This document shows, in pieces, positions 22,488 to 35,337 of a stretch of DNA of 64,000 nucleotides. Origin of the DNA: Lentinula raphanica. Lineage: Eukaryota; Basidiomycota; Agaricomycetes; Agaricales; Omphalotaceae. The translations under genes and the position numbers were made by a program. The notes below the pieces were generated by a model. That model saw only the letters and a program-made list of their open reading frames with translations. It did not search any database and was not told the origin of the DNA. Numbering within the stretch: position 1 is the first letter of the stretch; every line of letters starts with the position of its first letter. Location of the stretch: contig JANVFP010000020.1 in assembly GCA_027919835.1 (NCBI GenBank), positions 62,001 through 126,000 of the forward strand, given 5' to 3'.

Positions 22488-23785
22488 GTATCTCCTTGTT
22501 AGGCTTGAGCCCTCGAAAGCCTATAAGTGAGTCGGAGTGTGTAAGGGCAAAAACAAAACAAGTAGAACAGAAAAATAAAGTTGGGTCCGGAGTATCGGAG
22601 GGATAGGATCCAAGAAGGTGCCAAAGGAAGGAGCAAACATAGAAATCCAAAATCTAAATACCACTGCAAAGGTTTTACTCAAAAATGAGTAACAAAAACT
22701 GTACACTTCCGAAGAATGCACAAAAGGTGATGGAAGTCCATCCAAGAGGTTCCGAAAACTCCGAAATCGGAGCCGTCGGAGTAGCCAAGGCATAAGAAAA
22801 ACAAACAGAAGGGGCCGATCAGTATTTGTTACAAGCTACCGAAGGTCAACGGACCAGAAGTGGGAGTTGAAACTATAATCAAGCCTATAAGTAAGAATTT
22901 CTAACAGAGGGGCAGTGCATATGAAGAAGATGAAAACAAAGGGTGAGTGGCACAGAAAAATCTCGGAACCATCAGACATAAGTGACCCAAATGACAGAAT
23001 GAGCAAATATAACAAACAATGAGTGAACAGGGGGAAAATAACAGAAAAAGGTCGGATTGAATGAACAAAGACATAAGAAATAAAGGACATAACAAACAGA
23101 GGTTAAACAGACAATAAAATCGGAGTAAAGTCGGACTAAAATCGGAGTCGGACCGGAGTAGGACCGGAGCAACATCGGAAACAATAAAACAAACTAAAAC
23201 AAGCAGGAGACAAAAAGAACACAAAAACTTAGCCTGAAAATGCCTCGGAGCAAGTCTAATACCAGTCCGAGTCATTTCCTACATCTCCATCGGAGCCCTC
23301 ATCATCTGATTGCTCAGAGCTCTCCTGATCCGAGGAGTCAGTGGTTTGACCCCGGAGCCTAGGACAATTGGCTCGGAAATGGTCTCCACCACAGTAGAAG
23401 CAAAGAGCCATTCTCCAGCGCCTTTCTCTCTCTTCTGGAAGTAACCTTCCATCGGATCCGAGTATAGGTCTGAATCTGACTCAGAATCCTGGAATCGGAG
23501 GAAACATCGGTCGGAGGACCGGAGTTATTGGAATCAGAGTAGTCTGAGGGTTGATTATTGGAATCGGAGTTGTAGGAGTTGTAATCGGAGGAACCGTCGG
23601 AAATGTCAGAGCCAGCATCGGAGGATGAGTCATTGACATCACCTTCGGAGCTGTCTGATGAGGAATAGGTGTCCGGGAGGGAATGAGCATAGTCATAGAA
23701 AGTTTGAGCATCGGAGAGATCCATGACAGAAGTGAACAAGAACAGAATGTCGAACAGCAAATAGAAAAGGATAACCTCGAAATAC
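22488..23785 (-). mobile_element. Internal region of non-autonomous Copia-like LTR element (Gag remnant only)
   Basis: Only 1,298 bp between the LTRs; no protease, integrase or RT is present. On the minus strand, an acidic Ser/Asp-rich frame starts near 23,760 (MDLSDAQTFYDYAHSLP). A CCHC zinc knuckle lies at about 23,415-23,375 (CFYCGGDHFRANCPRLRG, spacing CX2CX4HX4C) in another frame, followed by an acidic tail. This looks like the C-terminal part of a Copia Gag with a frame break. The element would depend on enzymes from another copy. The rest (22,500-23,270) is non-coding and packed with TCGGA words. Confidence 0.75.
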
Positions 23786-24524
23786 TGTTAGGGTCGTGCC
23801 AGATAGGGTCGGAGGGGTCCGGAGATTCCGGAGTCGGACCTAGTAGGTCCTGAGATCGGACTTGGAAGTACCGAGCAGGATAGGAAAGTGTACAAGACCC
23901 TACGATGGTTGCGGGACTTGGTGCTGTTATTGACCAACACCTTCTACTTGCTGCGTGTCCCTGAGGGTAGGTGACAAACGTAAGGATCCAATAGGACCGT
24001 CGGACCGTGGGAAAGTCGGAGTCGGAGTCGGAGTCGGACTAAACAAAGAGTCGAATGGACTAGACGTGAAGGCAGAGGTTGTACTAGATAGGACTGAAAC
24101 TAGTACCAGAGGTAACTAGGTCGTACCCAAGTCGATTTCGAGGTTAAGCCTACAGTACAAACTACTAAGGCTTATATACCAGTCTCGGAATAATCAAGTT
24201 CCGAGGCTGTCAAGTAATTAACAATAACTATTGTAAAGTCATAACAAAAGAATGAATGTACTTATTGTAAAATAAAGACAATAAGAGTGATAGGCATAAA
24301 GACAATAAGGACTGTGGCTGTGCCTCCGAATCGGATCGGAGTTATCACTAATAACAAGCAAACATTAAGTACAAGCTCCGGAGTCGGAGCCATCGGAGCC
24401 ATCGGAGCTATAAAAGCCATCGGAGTAGAAATAACAAACATAAAATGAGTGTGAGGGGATTAGGGAGGGGTCTGAATCGGAATCGGATCGGAATCGGATC
24501 GGAGTCGGAGGTATGAATATAACA
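23786..24524 (-). repeat. LTR (5' LTR in element orientation)
   Basis: 739 bp, TGTTAGGG...ATAACA, matching 21,746-22,487 with about a dozen small differences. The expected 5-bp target duplication is absent: CAAGA precedes the left LTR and GGGTG follows this one, and the DIRS sequence does not resume. The right flank has therefore been rearranged or replaced. Confidence 0.88.
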
Positions 24525-25050
24525 GGGTGTCCGTATCCTAAGAGCTAGCTGTGATACCCATGTAAGTTGTGGTGAAGGCAGACGAAGAAAGAGTAGTTTG
24601 CGGCGCGAAATCCTCCTTCAACAGAGAGAGACTGTCAGCTGGTGAGAGTAGCTTCAAATGAAGAGAAATTACCAGGTGTTTGTGATCTTATAAGTATTGT
24701 AAACTCCTGTTTGTTGACGATAACGGAGCCCCGACTCGAGTAAGCCACTGGCAAGTTGTTTGAAAAGTCCAAGAGGAGCAGTTTAAAGGCGTGGAGTAGA
24801 GCAGATAACTGGTGTTTGGGTAACGTGGAAGTAGATCCGACTCGCTGTATGAGACTGGTGAAGAACTAGTAAAGTAGTAGTAGTAGTAGGGAGGCAAGAG
24901 GTTGATAGACTCTCACGCCGAAACTTTAGGGGCTTCAACCATCCTTATACTCCATCGGCTTCAAAGAACAATCGAGAACACATACTGCATATATCTTTAC
25001 CGCAAGAAATTGTTTGAACGAGTGAAAATAGTAGTAGTAGTATTAGGCAT
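24525..25050. other. No gene recognised; flank of the Plavaka element
   Basis: Contains GTAGTAGTAGTAGTAGG near 24,873-24,890 and AGTAGTAGTAGTA near 25,030, small trinucleotide runs. It is probably the 3' untranslated part of the Plavaka transposon, whose left terminus was not located. Confidence 0.4.
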
Positions 25051-28000
25051 TCAATATATAGTCTGGTAGGCGTACTTTGTCTGTAAGTTGTTAACGAAAA
25101 ATGAAGAACACTTGTCCAAGATATTGTCCGAATCCCAGTGTTTGTCCCAGGATGTTCTACTTGGTACTAGCATGCAGTTCTGTCTGATATCAGAAAGGGG
25201 GATGATGGCTCCTTGGGGCACACCGTTGGAACCAATAGCAGGCTCTACTTTGTACATACCAGTAGCTGTATCGGGAAAAGATTTGAAACGTGAATACCAA
25301 GTAACGTACACCAAATGTTCTTTAGGCCAGTTAGCAGGAGCCTTTACTAGGGCACCACCATCATGAACCATCGTAGGAAGACGGAAAATAACTCGAAGAC
25401 GAGCAGCTCTACACCCTGCCAGATAGATAGAGTCTGGTGTGAGCATCATGGCGTTAATTCTGAAATAGAAAATCTGTCGGTCACCTTTAACAGCAGTAGA
25501 TTCAGCTTCATCATTCTCTAGTACTAGGACAGTGTCGAATCTTGAGGTTTTGTCCTGAATCGAAAGGGGTTGAGCCTTCATACGAGCCTTTTCTGGTTCA
25601 TCTAAAACTTGCGGCGGAATCAGCCCCACATTGTGCCAAATTTCCAGTGTATTGAAAGGTAATATTCCTTTCAGAGCCTTGGCCTTGCTTCTCTGGTCCG
25701 ACTTTGGCAGGAGTTGGAAGTTCAAGAAAAGCTTCAGAGCTCCCAGGAAACCCGGTGCGTCGTGTAAGAGCGTAATAGCAATCAGGGTTTTTTTGGGTTC
25801 GGAGGGATTTTTGGCCAGGCTTAGCTGAAACTCCACGGTTGAGTTTGGTCCACCCGATTTCCGTCGTTTGCGATTGCGTTTGAGTTGGCAAGTATGCTCT
25901 TCCTGGTCAGAGTTAAGACCTACGGGAGCCTTTGGATCCTCCTGACTATCGGAAACGTCCGGGGGCTTAGGAAAGGCCCAAGATTGGTAAAAGTCAAATG
26001 AAGCGACTTTTTCTTGGCGAGAAATGAAAGTGATCATTTGAGGGAAGAAATCTCTCTTGTTGCTAGCCCTCCAGCCCTCTTTAGCAAAATCGATATGAAG
26101 TCTTTCGAATGCCTCCGTATTCGTGTTGTCAGTGGTTCCTGTCCACCGGATCGAGTCAACGTAGTGAAGAAGGCTATGGAATTTCGGAATGTTGAAATGT
26201 TCACGCGCGCGTTGAGTAATGAAGTAATCGCGGTTTTTGTGCCAGGTATCCAGTTCTTTCTTCATGTATCCTAGAGTGTCCTCATCGTGAGAAGGATATT
26301 GGGCAAGTTGGATGAAGTGAAGAAGGGAACGACAAGCTGTAATCCCTTTAGCGTCCATTTTCCCAACTAGACAACCTAAGAGAATACGAGCTATGTGCTT
26401 TCTTTCTGTTCCTGCCATCTGGGAGAGATTGGAGATCCCTTTGGCAAAATGCCTTACCCCTGGAGTATGGGGTAGCTTGCTAATGCGTTCATCCAGCTCT
26501 TCCTCCCCTACGACACGTTGTACCCATTCTATCAGGTACTTGAAAACTCCCTGGTACAGTTGATGAAGAACGTCAGGAGCTATACACTTGTGTATGTCTG
26601 TGAGAGGAAAACCAGCCCAGAACGGTTCGTAATTCCCCCCGGCTACGTCGTCGACCATAGTCCTAGAGTGTACACTCCGACCTCCACCCTTCGCAGCTAT
26701 CCGAGCGTCGGTAATCTTCTCCTCAGTCCAATGCTGTGTTCGAGGCTCTCCAGGAGTGGGTAGGTTTAGATCGCCAGCCTTTCGCTGGCATTTCGGACAG
26801 GTACCATACTTGGTACAAGTGACGAGACACTGTTCAGGATAATCGCACACATAGGCCGCCAGGATTGGATAGACACGTCGAACAGCCCCGTCGCCTCCTA
26901 CCATTTCTACCCCAGGCCCTGCTGGATCTCTGGCTACTTTCAAAGACTCTAATATCATCGCCATTGATTTATGAAACACTTGATAATTACGAAGTTTGAT
27001 TTGAGTTTTGGAGAGGCCTTTCTTGGAAAGTTTATCGACGGAAAGATAGGCTATCAATACGCAAGCGCGAGATCCAGGCTTTCGACGAAGTTCCTTGGGA
27101 ATATTCCCTATCGTGAGGTAGACCGGATAAGCTGATTTACTTCCGGAGAACTGGGTAAGTTGCGTTTTATCCGTAGCTAGTATGACGGGTGCGACAGTGC
27201 CCCCTCTTGGTATACGTCTCTAGACAACATACTTATAGGCTCTTTCGAGAGGACAATAGATGACGTTAGCTTACCTGTACAGCATGCCAGAAACTTCCTG
27301 TCCACATTTCAGAAAATATCCTTTCGGTTTCTGCACAATTTGATTTCCTAAAGATTTTTTCCGGCTTGTACACCATGTGTTCAGTCAGAGAAGGATCACC
27401 CCAGAGTGCTTTGATAGCTTCTATAGGGTCTCTGTATCTGACCGTGAACTCTTCTTGGGGACGGTCCTTAAAGGACAGTCGTTTTTCGAACCAACGTCCA
27501 CCGCGATCAGGGATTTTATCCACCCTGTTCAACATAGATCGCGCATTTTCGAAAGAGAGACCAAGTTTTTCTTTCATCTAGGAGGGTTGAGTTGTAGTCA
27601 ATGATGGAGCAAGACAACCAGCAAAGACAAGCACCTGAGGGATATCGAGCAAATGATTGAACGTGCTTTGAGACACTTTCTCCTTTACCGCCCACTGAGA
27701 TATCTCCCATTCCAGACGTGAGGCGAATGGACTGTAAGAGTTCTCCTCCTTCCCAGAAGAAATTGCCAACCAACGTTCGTACACATGTTTCTCTACTCTG
27801 TACACTTTCCCAGCCTCGGGGTGCTTTTTCGTCATCCACGGTTCATCTTCTTCAACCAACGATCTAAACATAGGCTGATCGGAAGAAGAGGAACCGTCAC
27901 CACTGCCAGGAGCGTTGTCTTCTTCCTCAGGAAGAAAGTTGAAAAGGCTGTTGATGTCTTCAATGTTGGCACCGTACAGCTCCTGCAGGGAAGTACCCAT

Positions 28001-28433
28001 CTCTTCCTGAAGCAAGTTGTCTTCATCGAACTGCTCTGAAGGTTCCGAGCACAGGATTTCACCCTCCGTATCGTCATCAGGATCGCTTTCGTGGCGGATA
28101 TCCGAGTCTACGTCCATAGCTTCATCAGACGAACCGAAGATGTCGTCGTCATCATAGTTTTCCGGTCCTACGTCGTCTTCTGGACTAGTCGGAGAAGGGC
28201 AACGAGCTTGCACTCGCCTCTGAATATCAGGGAAAATGTCTGCGACATCAGGAGGGGATTGGCCAGTTCGTTTCCTAGTAGCTTCCTTTACAGTATTTTT
28301 GAACAACTGGTTTAGTTTTCGATCTTGGCTGATCCTATGTTGCATATGCAGGTCGTCCTTCTTTTGACTGATGTGAGCAGTCCTGTCCTGGGGGCGAGAG
28401 AAATATTTGTTGCAGACGGGGCACGAATAATCC
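25051..28433 (-). CDS. Plavaka-type (CACTA-like) transposase with N-terminal C2H2 zinc finger
   Basis: Catalyses cut-and-paste DNA transposition. Starts MDYSCPVCNKYFSRPQDRTAHIS at 28,433: CPVC with downstream His residues, a C2H2 finger. An acidic spacer (EDDVGPENYDDDD) follows, then the exon ending LLDIPQ. An intron (about 27,638-27,578, GTGCTTG to CCTAG) leads to MKEKLGLSFENARSML and ALWGDPSLTEHMVY. A second intron (from about 27,273) leads to the catalytic core: APVILATDKTQLTQFSGSKS (first Asp), CTKYGTCPKCQRKAG (zinc ligands), APDVLHQLYQGVFKYLIEWV, TNTEAFERLHIDFAKEGWRAS. The C-terminus ends QTKYAYQTIY. All pieces join in frame across consensus splice sites and no internal stop was seen. 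The Ulp1 gene lies just upstream on the same strand, the usual pairing in this group. Confidence 0.85.
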
Positions 28434-28738
28434 ATGGAACGCAAAGTTTATAGAGATGGTATTTTCTAGAAGGAATGTCTTGAAAGGGAAAGGATTAGCA
28501 GCAACAAGAAGAGTTTCTTAGAGGATGGAAGAGAGGGCAGAAGAGAAAGCGGGAAGGACACTCAGGACACGAGGAGAACACCTGGTAGACACGTTTTGAC
28601 GAGGAGAACACCTGGTAACACGTTTTGGGAAACATAAGCCGGGCTGGCTTGTATACGATTGCAGATAGAGACTGGCGGTGATGAAGATAGTACAAATTTC
28701 GAACAACAGGTACTCAGAACAACAAATACTGTGAAGGT

Positions 28739-30040
28739 TCAGGGAGCAAGATCTTGAAGTATCTCGTGAGCCAATCTTAAGCGTTTGCCCACCATGTTCT
28801 CAGTAAATGACAGACCATCCTTCTCGCTACGTTTTTCAATGGTTACTTCTCTGTATTCCAGGACGTGTTTCAAATGCCATAGAGTATGAATGCTGCAGTC
28901 GAAAGCATTGGGCTGAAATGGAACCTGAGCAGCGGTGAGGAAGAGAAGATAATCTCAATATGACATAGCTCATACCTTGCTATGAGGATCGCAGATCCAA
29001 TCAGACTGAAGATTGTTCGTTAAGCAGACTGACTCTCCCCTGATGGAGCCAAGAATTTCCGTTAACCACATGAGAACCTGCCTAGGTTTGAGACTGAAAC
29101 GAAATTGAGAGAAGCTTAATGCTTACTAGCATGATTTTGGTGTTCTTGCGATTGGCTATTGGCTTCTGGCGGTTGGTGATGCAGGTCTCTTGAAGACTGT
29201 CGTAAATGTCGATCCTTTTCAAGGTAAAATCTATCCTGACGGAATACCAGTGGCTCGAACCCTCATGTATAGGAAAGAAGACTGTATCCCAACTCTCTAG
29301 AGCTAGCATTTTCTGGAGGAAGTTGTAAGCATCGGTGAAAGCGCACGATACAATTTGAATTTTGAAAACTTACCTGTCTTCTCATTACACAGTGTTTCAC
29401 CTTATCCTCATCTTCCGCTGTAAGATATCTCTTGGCCACAAGGCATGAATTTTGGTCCTGGAACAGGCAACTTCCAGCAAAAAAGGTACCAAGACCCAAT
29501 GTGTTACGAGAGCGGAAGCACCACTTGTCGATAAAATAATTGATTATCTCATCATTGAGCCAGTGACCTACTCCCAAGGTCGAAAAATCGCTGTAAGAGA
29601 TATTGCGGATGGATTTCCAGAAGTTGTCCAGGCGACCACAAGTCTATCTGAAATCAGAACATATTCGTAGAGAGTAGACCGCGATTTACCTCGTTCATCA
29701 AATCTGTGAGTAGATTTTCTACCTTAGTGGGACTGTCGTCTAACAGTTTCCACCAAGCGGCTTCAAGCAGGGATTTCTTCCTTTGTACTTCGATTAAAAG
29801 CATATCGAGGTTCCTGAGAACGATCAAGGCTAGATTGTCGGAGGGGAGAATGTCGTGGTGGCCAGTGTGAATGAACGACTTCCTCATTGTAGGTACAGAG
29901 GAGAGCTGTCGAGAGATGTCCTGGAGCTGTTTCATTTGAGAATCGAAGTAAGAATATGCCCTAGTAGTAGGGGAACTGAGCGAAGGAAGGACGGGGTACA
30001 GCTGGTCCAGAGCATTCTGATAATTTGGGTGGCTTGGCAC
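28739..30040 (-). CDS. Ulp1-type (C48) cysteine protease of the Plavaka element
   Basis: Starts MPSHPNYQNALDQLYPVLPS at 30,040. Segments on the minus strand: LGVGHWLNDEIINYFIDKWC (near 29,570, the Ulp1 entry motif WLND), then the exon VFFPIHEGSSHWYSVRIDFT with the catalytic His (SSHW) and IYDSLQ with the catalytic Asp, then FQPNAFDCSIHTLWHLKHVL with the Gln and nucleophile Cys (DCS). It ends at TGA 28,741-28,739 after EILQDLAP. Introns of about 50-60 bp with GT-AG borders separate the parts. The His-Asp-Gln-Cys set is complete, so it is probably active against a SUMO- or ubiquitin-like substrate; its role in transposition is not established. The N-terminal 110 residues are unlike any domain I know. 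Confidence 0.82.
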
Positions 30041-31121
30041 GGTAGATACAAGGCTGAATGTAAGGAAAGGAAGAAAGGCTTGACAATTTTTCAGTAAGGT
30101 GGTTATTTTGAGAAATTGTTGACAATTGCAATGGCAGACGTAGCCAAATGGTCGGAATTGTCGATTATTCCTTTCGCGAGAAGCCCTGCATTTTCAGACG
30201 GTTATTTTAGCCTATGCCTCTAATCTGTACCACTCACCTTGATAACATAGAGAATACAGTTTCAGATATCGAAGCAAGATATACCCTGGGTTCAAAAAAG
30301 AAAGGCGAAGATAAAAACTGAGCGGAACAAAGCGTGGTTGAACTCAAGTTGAACAGGACGTAAAACACATGTCAATTTGTAAGGCAGTCTAGATGCGGCT
30401 ACAGCTATCTTATCTCTTATCTCTTATTCCCTCGTCTTCTCTACAAGATCTGTTTGAGCCCTCCAGGCTCCTGATTGCCATTCTTTTGTCCTCCAGCAGC
30501 ATGACGGGAACAAACTGAAGAGATTGAGCAAGAACGACGATACCAAATGATTAGACGATCGCATCGAGAACGCACTAAGGACACTTACCATCCCAGCCCA
30601 AACTACTCCGACTCGATAAAATTGGTAGATGTGACAAGCCACCCATCCAAGCAGAAGCACAATCTCTCTTGATTATATCTATGGAGGATACTAGCTTTTT
30701 GTGAAGAACCAAGTGTGACCCCAATAAGCTTTTCCCAAGTCCTTGCCGACAGGAGCTGGCCAGGTCTATCGTACGGTACGCCATGCTGCGATTGAAGATA
30801 GAGGAGAATACTGCCTGTGTGATTCTAAAGACCTCGATGATCATATAGATTGAAGAAATCAAACCGAGCTCAGTTTGTTTGAAGTCGTTCAAACAAAGGG
30901 TGCACACATACACGAGGCCCGAGCGAAAGCCAGTCTTCTGCTGAGGGATTAACATCGGGAAGGTCTTTGCTATACAGCTGCTGTGCCGCATGTGTTTTTG
31001 TTGACATAGGCAATAGGTTGACGTGGCTGAAAAGTGAATCAAAATACTTCCACCTAAGGCAATTTTAGCTCTACTTTACCCTTTGGATAGACTGATGACT
31101 TGAGCACGGTCAGCGGAGAGA
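30041..31121. other. No intact gene; decayed minus-strand coding remnant possible
   Basis: Minus-strand ORFs at 30,575-31,042 and 30,424-30,660 look protein-like in places but have no domain I recognise and no clear exon borders. The insertion site of the KDZ element is at its right edge (GGAGAGA, 31,115-31,121). The right terminus of the Plavaka element should lie here but was not identified. Confidence 0.35.
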
Positions 31122-31243
31122 CACCTGTAGCTGTAGAATCTACGCGAAGTAGCTCAATAAGTCTCGAGCGGGGCTTCGCGAAGTGGGTCGATACCCTTTC
31201 GAGGGGTCAAATATTATGTCAGTGCGGGCATACTGGGCTCCGG
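31122..31243. repeat. Left terminal inverted repeat of the KDZ element
   Basis: About 122 bp with some 85-90 percent identity by eye to the reverse complement of 43,754-43,875, ending near TACTGGGCTCCGGA. Confidence 0.9.
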
Positions 31244-31381
31244 ATAGCGCTTATTTCTTTCCTAATATGGTAGCCATGGGACACAGCCGTCGGATACTGT
31301 TTCGAATTATGATTATATATACATGAATACAAAATACGGTGAAAACAACAAATTCTCGGCATGTTCATATCAGTTCGGCAA

Positions 31382-34300
31382 TTATTCTAGGTCATCCATA
31401 TAATCGGGAATATCCTCATCAAATTCCTGCATTTCCTCCAGCTCCTCGTTGTCGTCGTCAGGGAGAATGAAGCCTTCGTGGTCTGAAATATAAGAAGCGT
31501 CGACCCCCTTAGATATTGCCTTCGAACGATTAGCAGCACCGATCTCCCAGAGTAAGAGGAAATGCTGTTTGAGCCGTCGATACACGTTAGCTTGCCTCGC
31601 TGCATAAGCGGCCACACCCTCTTTGTGTGCGTCATCCTTTCCATCCGCCAGTGGCCCCTCGTAGGTATTCCTGCCTTCCCATACCTTTGCTCGAGCCTCG
31701 AGCGACACGACGCAACGTCGCATTTCCTCCTTGAGCAATATTACTTCTTCTTCCCACCGTTTCGCGCGAGCGTAAGTCTTGCAGTATTCGACTCGTATTC
31801 CTGTTCAACGGGTCGTTAGTAAGCGGAAAAGCCTCATAACGATTGTATTTACCTTCCTCAAGCACTGCCTCGTCTTCGAGCGCTCCGTTTCCGCAGGCCA
31901 TCCAGATCCACAAAACTCGTCGTTTTCCCTCCCCGCATACGGCTCGTAGACGCTGCAGTTCGGTCATACGCCGTCCTTGTTCGGTTCCTTGTAGTTCCTG
32001 TATCTGCTGCTCAAATTTTTCCTGCTCCTTCTGCCACTCTAGCTCCTGTTGAGCTTCATCCTCGTCTCTTCTTCTTTTCCCCAACCTCTTCCTCAAATTA
32101 CCCTGGGGCGGCTCTTCCTGCATCATGCACACGTCTTTGGCATGTAACTGATGCCACGAAACGTTCTGTTCCCCGCCGACTATCTTCGTAAGTGCTTTCC
32201 ACGCGTCTTGATATTTCCTCGCCGCCAATTCAATCTGTTGTTGTGTTCGAGCCAATAGAGTTTGGGATTTCGTTACGCGGGCCTGATGAGCGACGTTCGT
32301 GGTGCGATACGTGAGAAGGCGGGATTTGATGTGGAGATTGTTGCGTAATTTGTTGAGTGAACTTGACAGTTGTCCTTCCCGTAGTTTACGTTCGATGGCC
32401 AATATTCCAGCTCGGCAACCCGACTCCCTCTCGGAATCCAACAGGTCAGATGGAAAGACTAGAACAGTGTCTTCGGCGTTTTCCTCAGTGATGTCTTCAG
32501 CCTCGGCAAGTTTTTGAATAGCTGCGGGCATGTAGACCGTTTGAAGTGCGCGAATCTTTGCTATAGCCCGAACCAGTTTGGTACGACGTTGGATAATGCT
32601 GGTCTTTTGTAAAACCGTCTCGGATTTCTGCTTACTCATCTCAAACTTCATAGAACGCCTGTAAATATACATTAGCTCTATGTTTAAACAAAAAGAAATG
32701 AGACGCACATCGTATCTTGAATATCTAACATCTGAGAAATGAAGGCCGATGGGCCTACGTCATGTAAACTGGGAGAACCAGACGAGGCTTCCTCCTCCTC
32801 TTCTTGGGCTAACGCGAGGCGGATATCTTGTTCAGTCATGCCTGAAAAACGGTTAGTCAGAAATACAAAACATTTGAATTGGCGGAAGAACTCACCGGAC
32901 TTGATAGACTCAAATGGGTTGGGAGCGGTGCGATCTTTTGGTGGCTTGAGCAGTTCACCTTCCCAGACAGTGATCATGTTGTCCCACTCTTCGAAGTCAT
33001 CTTGACGTTCCGTTCGGAATTGGAGCAATGCTTTATTGTGGATCTCCTGTTGGTCCAAAGCTTCATCGTAACGTTTGAGAAGAAGTTGTCCTATAAAATT
33101 GTTAATATTCAATAATTCGGAGTTGTAGAGTAGAACAGACGTACCCATTCTGCAGATGCCACGCCAATTCCAATGACCAAAGTGATCGTCAAGGACTTCG
33201 TGCCGATTACCTGGGCCCATATCTCTGGTACTTGTTGCCACCGGGCCCATGTGTGCCCAGTTACGCTCGACTCCCTCACCATCAGTCCTTCCTGCACCCC
33301 ACAACCAGTTCAGAGAGAAAGATAGTTGACAAGAAAGATTGTGGCCATGGATGTGTAACTTCGGTATGACAAAAAAAATATTGCGCTCTGATAGACAGCA
33401 CTTGACTTGCTGAGGTAGTTCCTTCATACGGTGAGCCAGATTCTTTGACCATTGGCAGACGATGTCATACGACTGGACAATGGTCAGGCGTGGATCGAGC
33501 GTACGAAGAATCGATCCGAACGCATAGTCCATGTTGCAATATCTAGATACGATGTCCGTCAATCACGGCAAGAACGAACGACTTGTTTAATTGCTCACCT
33601 TTCGCCTTTCTGCAAATCGACAACCCCATTTTTTTGAATGAGTTCATGACGCGCGCAGACAGCCAGACCGACACCCGTGGTTGCATAACCCCTTGAGAAC
33701 TTTGTGTTGGCATGATCAACAGCTGAGAGACCCGTACACGTATTCATCTGAATATAGACAGAGCTGAGTCCTGAATGAGATAAAATAGAACAAATATCTT
33801 ACCTCGACTTGTTCCCCGCAAGTAGCTATATACTCCCGAAACGCATTATCCTCAACAAAATAGGATGAGCCCGTTCCGACTCCAGGATCCACTGCGTTAG
33901 ATGAGACGAGTCGCCGTTTGAGTCGAAAGCATGCGTCCTCGGCAAGATACAACCAGTACTTGAAGCTGATACCAGTCTGAGTCAACCAATTCTATTGATC
34001 TCAACAAAGAAAAGCGTACCGTGTGTTTGCTGGCTCATCTTCCCAATCTTCAGGTAGATTTTCACTAGGTCTGGGACAAGCAATGCATTCGACAGCGAGC
34101 TCCCCTAATTCTGTCTTGTCAGCGGTTCGTGTAGCATCGTTGCCCATTCCACCACGTTTCAAGATCTTGAGGCCGCGCCATTCCCGAATCATACGTGAGA
34201 ACGCCTTGTAACGATCCTTCGGAATGACGATTGACACTTGCAATGATGATCAGAAAATAGAACTCACCACTTTTATTTCTGTCCCTAAATTATCATATAA

Positions 34301-35337
34301 TTTCTCAAGACCGGCGTAATAGTCATAGGTAGTGACCTTCCCTTGAAGGGTAAGCACATGAAAGTGGTTGAGAACTTCATACGTGGCAGCGGTCTCAGGC
34401 TGCAGATGCGTCGCTGCAAACCAGCGTCTGCGATGGAGTTGTTGCCGCCATTCTCCGGCAGCGTATCTATTCACACAATTGCAAAAGAGAGCAGTAACTT
34501 GATGTATGCCATTTGTATGTATAACCGTGAAGTTTTTAACGATATGAGGGGCCAGGCAGATCGAGTCACAGCTGTGGCCCAACTGAACGGACAAGCCCAT
34601 TTGTTGCAGAGGAATGCGTTCGAAGTAACTACCGTTCCATTTCTGAAAACGACTGGTGAATAGCGGAGCTAGACGAATGAGATGAAAACGTACCTCGATG
34701 ATATCCAATGGACGTTGTAGATGATCCAACAGACAGCATTCGGCACAGACCAACCCATTCGTGAGGCACCCAGAAACGCAACGATACAGGGGGGAATTAT
34801 CGCTCTGACACTTCCAACAACTATCTTTGGGTCCATTGCCTCTGCCTTCACCTCTTATCATCTCTGCGAGATACTCGTCGCGGAACGGTATCCATTCCAT
34901 GAAGGGTCTGTCCTTATGGTGAATAGAATCAGAATGTGTGGACCTTAGAGACGTAGAAAAACTCACAGAAACAGCATATCGACGTTGACGCTTGTTGAAC
35001 TCGTTGAGATGATGATCATATGTGTCAGGAGTTAACTGAGTCGTGTCGGGGACTTCCACAGTCTCGACGTGTCCGCCGTTGACCAAAGCGAATTGAAGAA
35101 GTGAGTCGATTTCTGGATTTCTTCTCTAGAACGATACCTGTTCGAAAACGTAGTCCGCCTTTTCTTGAGAGGCGAAGGAATTTCGGTAGCGATTTGGGTT
35201 TGAACCACGTCCCCGGTGCAGTTGAGTCGTTCAGATCGAAGTTGTGTATGGGTCTGATGCGTTGGAAGCACCTCCGAGAGCTTGACGCGACGAACGTTGG
35301 TAGAATGGTTCTTCTTTTTCGAGGAGGAAGTAGCCAT
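31382..35337 (-). CDS. KDZ transposase with CxC2-like cysteine cluster
   Basis: DNA transposase, presumed nuclear. Starts MATSSSKKKNHSTNVRRVKL at ATG 35,337 (an upstream in-frame ATG is at 35,358). N-terminal half: FMEWIPFRDEYLAEMIRGEG, then CWKCQSDNSPLYRC...CAECCLLDH, a zinc-binding cluster, then the CxC2 signature FERIPLQQMGLSVQLGHSCD and GIHQVTALFCNC. Catalytic half: SAVDHANTKFSRGYATTG, VVDLQKGERYCNMDYAFGS, VQSYDIVCQWSKNLAHRMKE, FFVIPKLHIHGH, then WGAGRTDGEGVERNWAHMG with the late acidic residue. C-terminal third: coiled-coil, Glu/Lys/Arg-rich, ending in an acidic tail (PDYMDDLE). About ten exons with ~50-60 bp introns; the catalytic core joins without stops. The first intron (about 35,130-35,090) is unclear and could hide a frame break. 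It shares a 146-bp divergent promoter interval with the plus-strand gene starting at 35,484. Confidence 0.88.

Noticed and set aside
23359..23760. 133-codon minus-strand frame as an intact gene
   Set aside because: It runs into low complexity and shares the region with a zinc knuckle in another frame; it is better read as a broken Gag.
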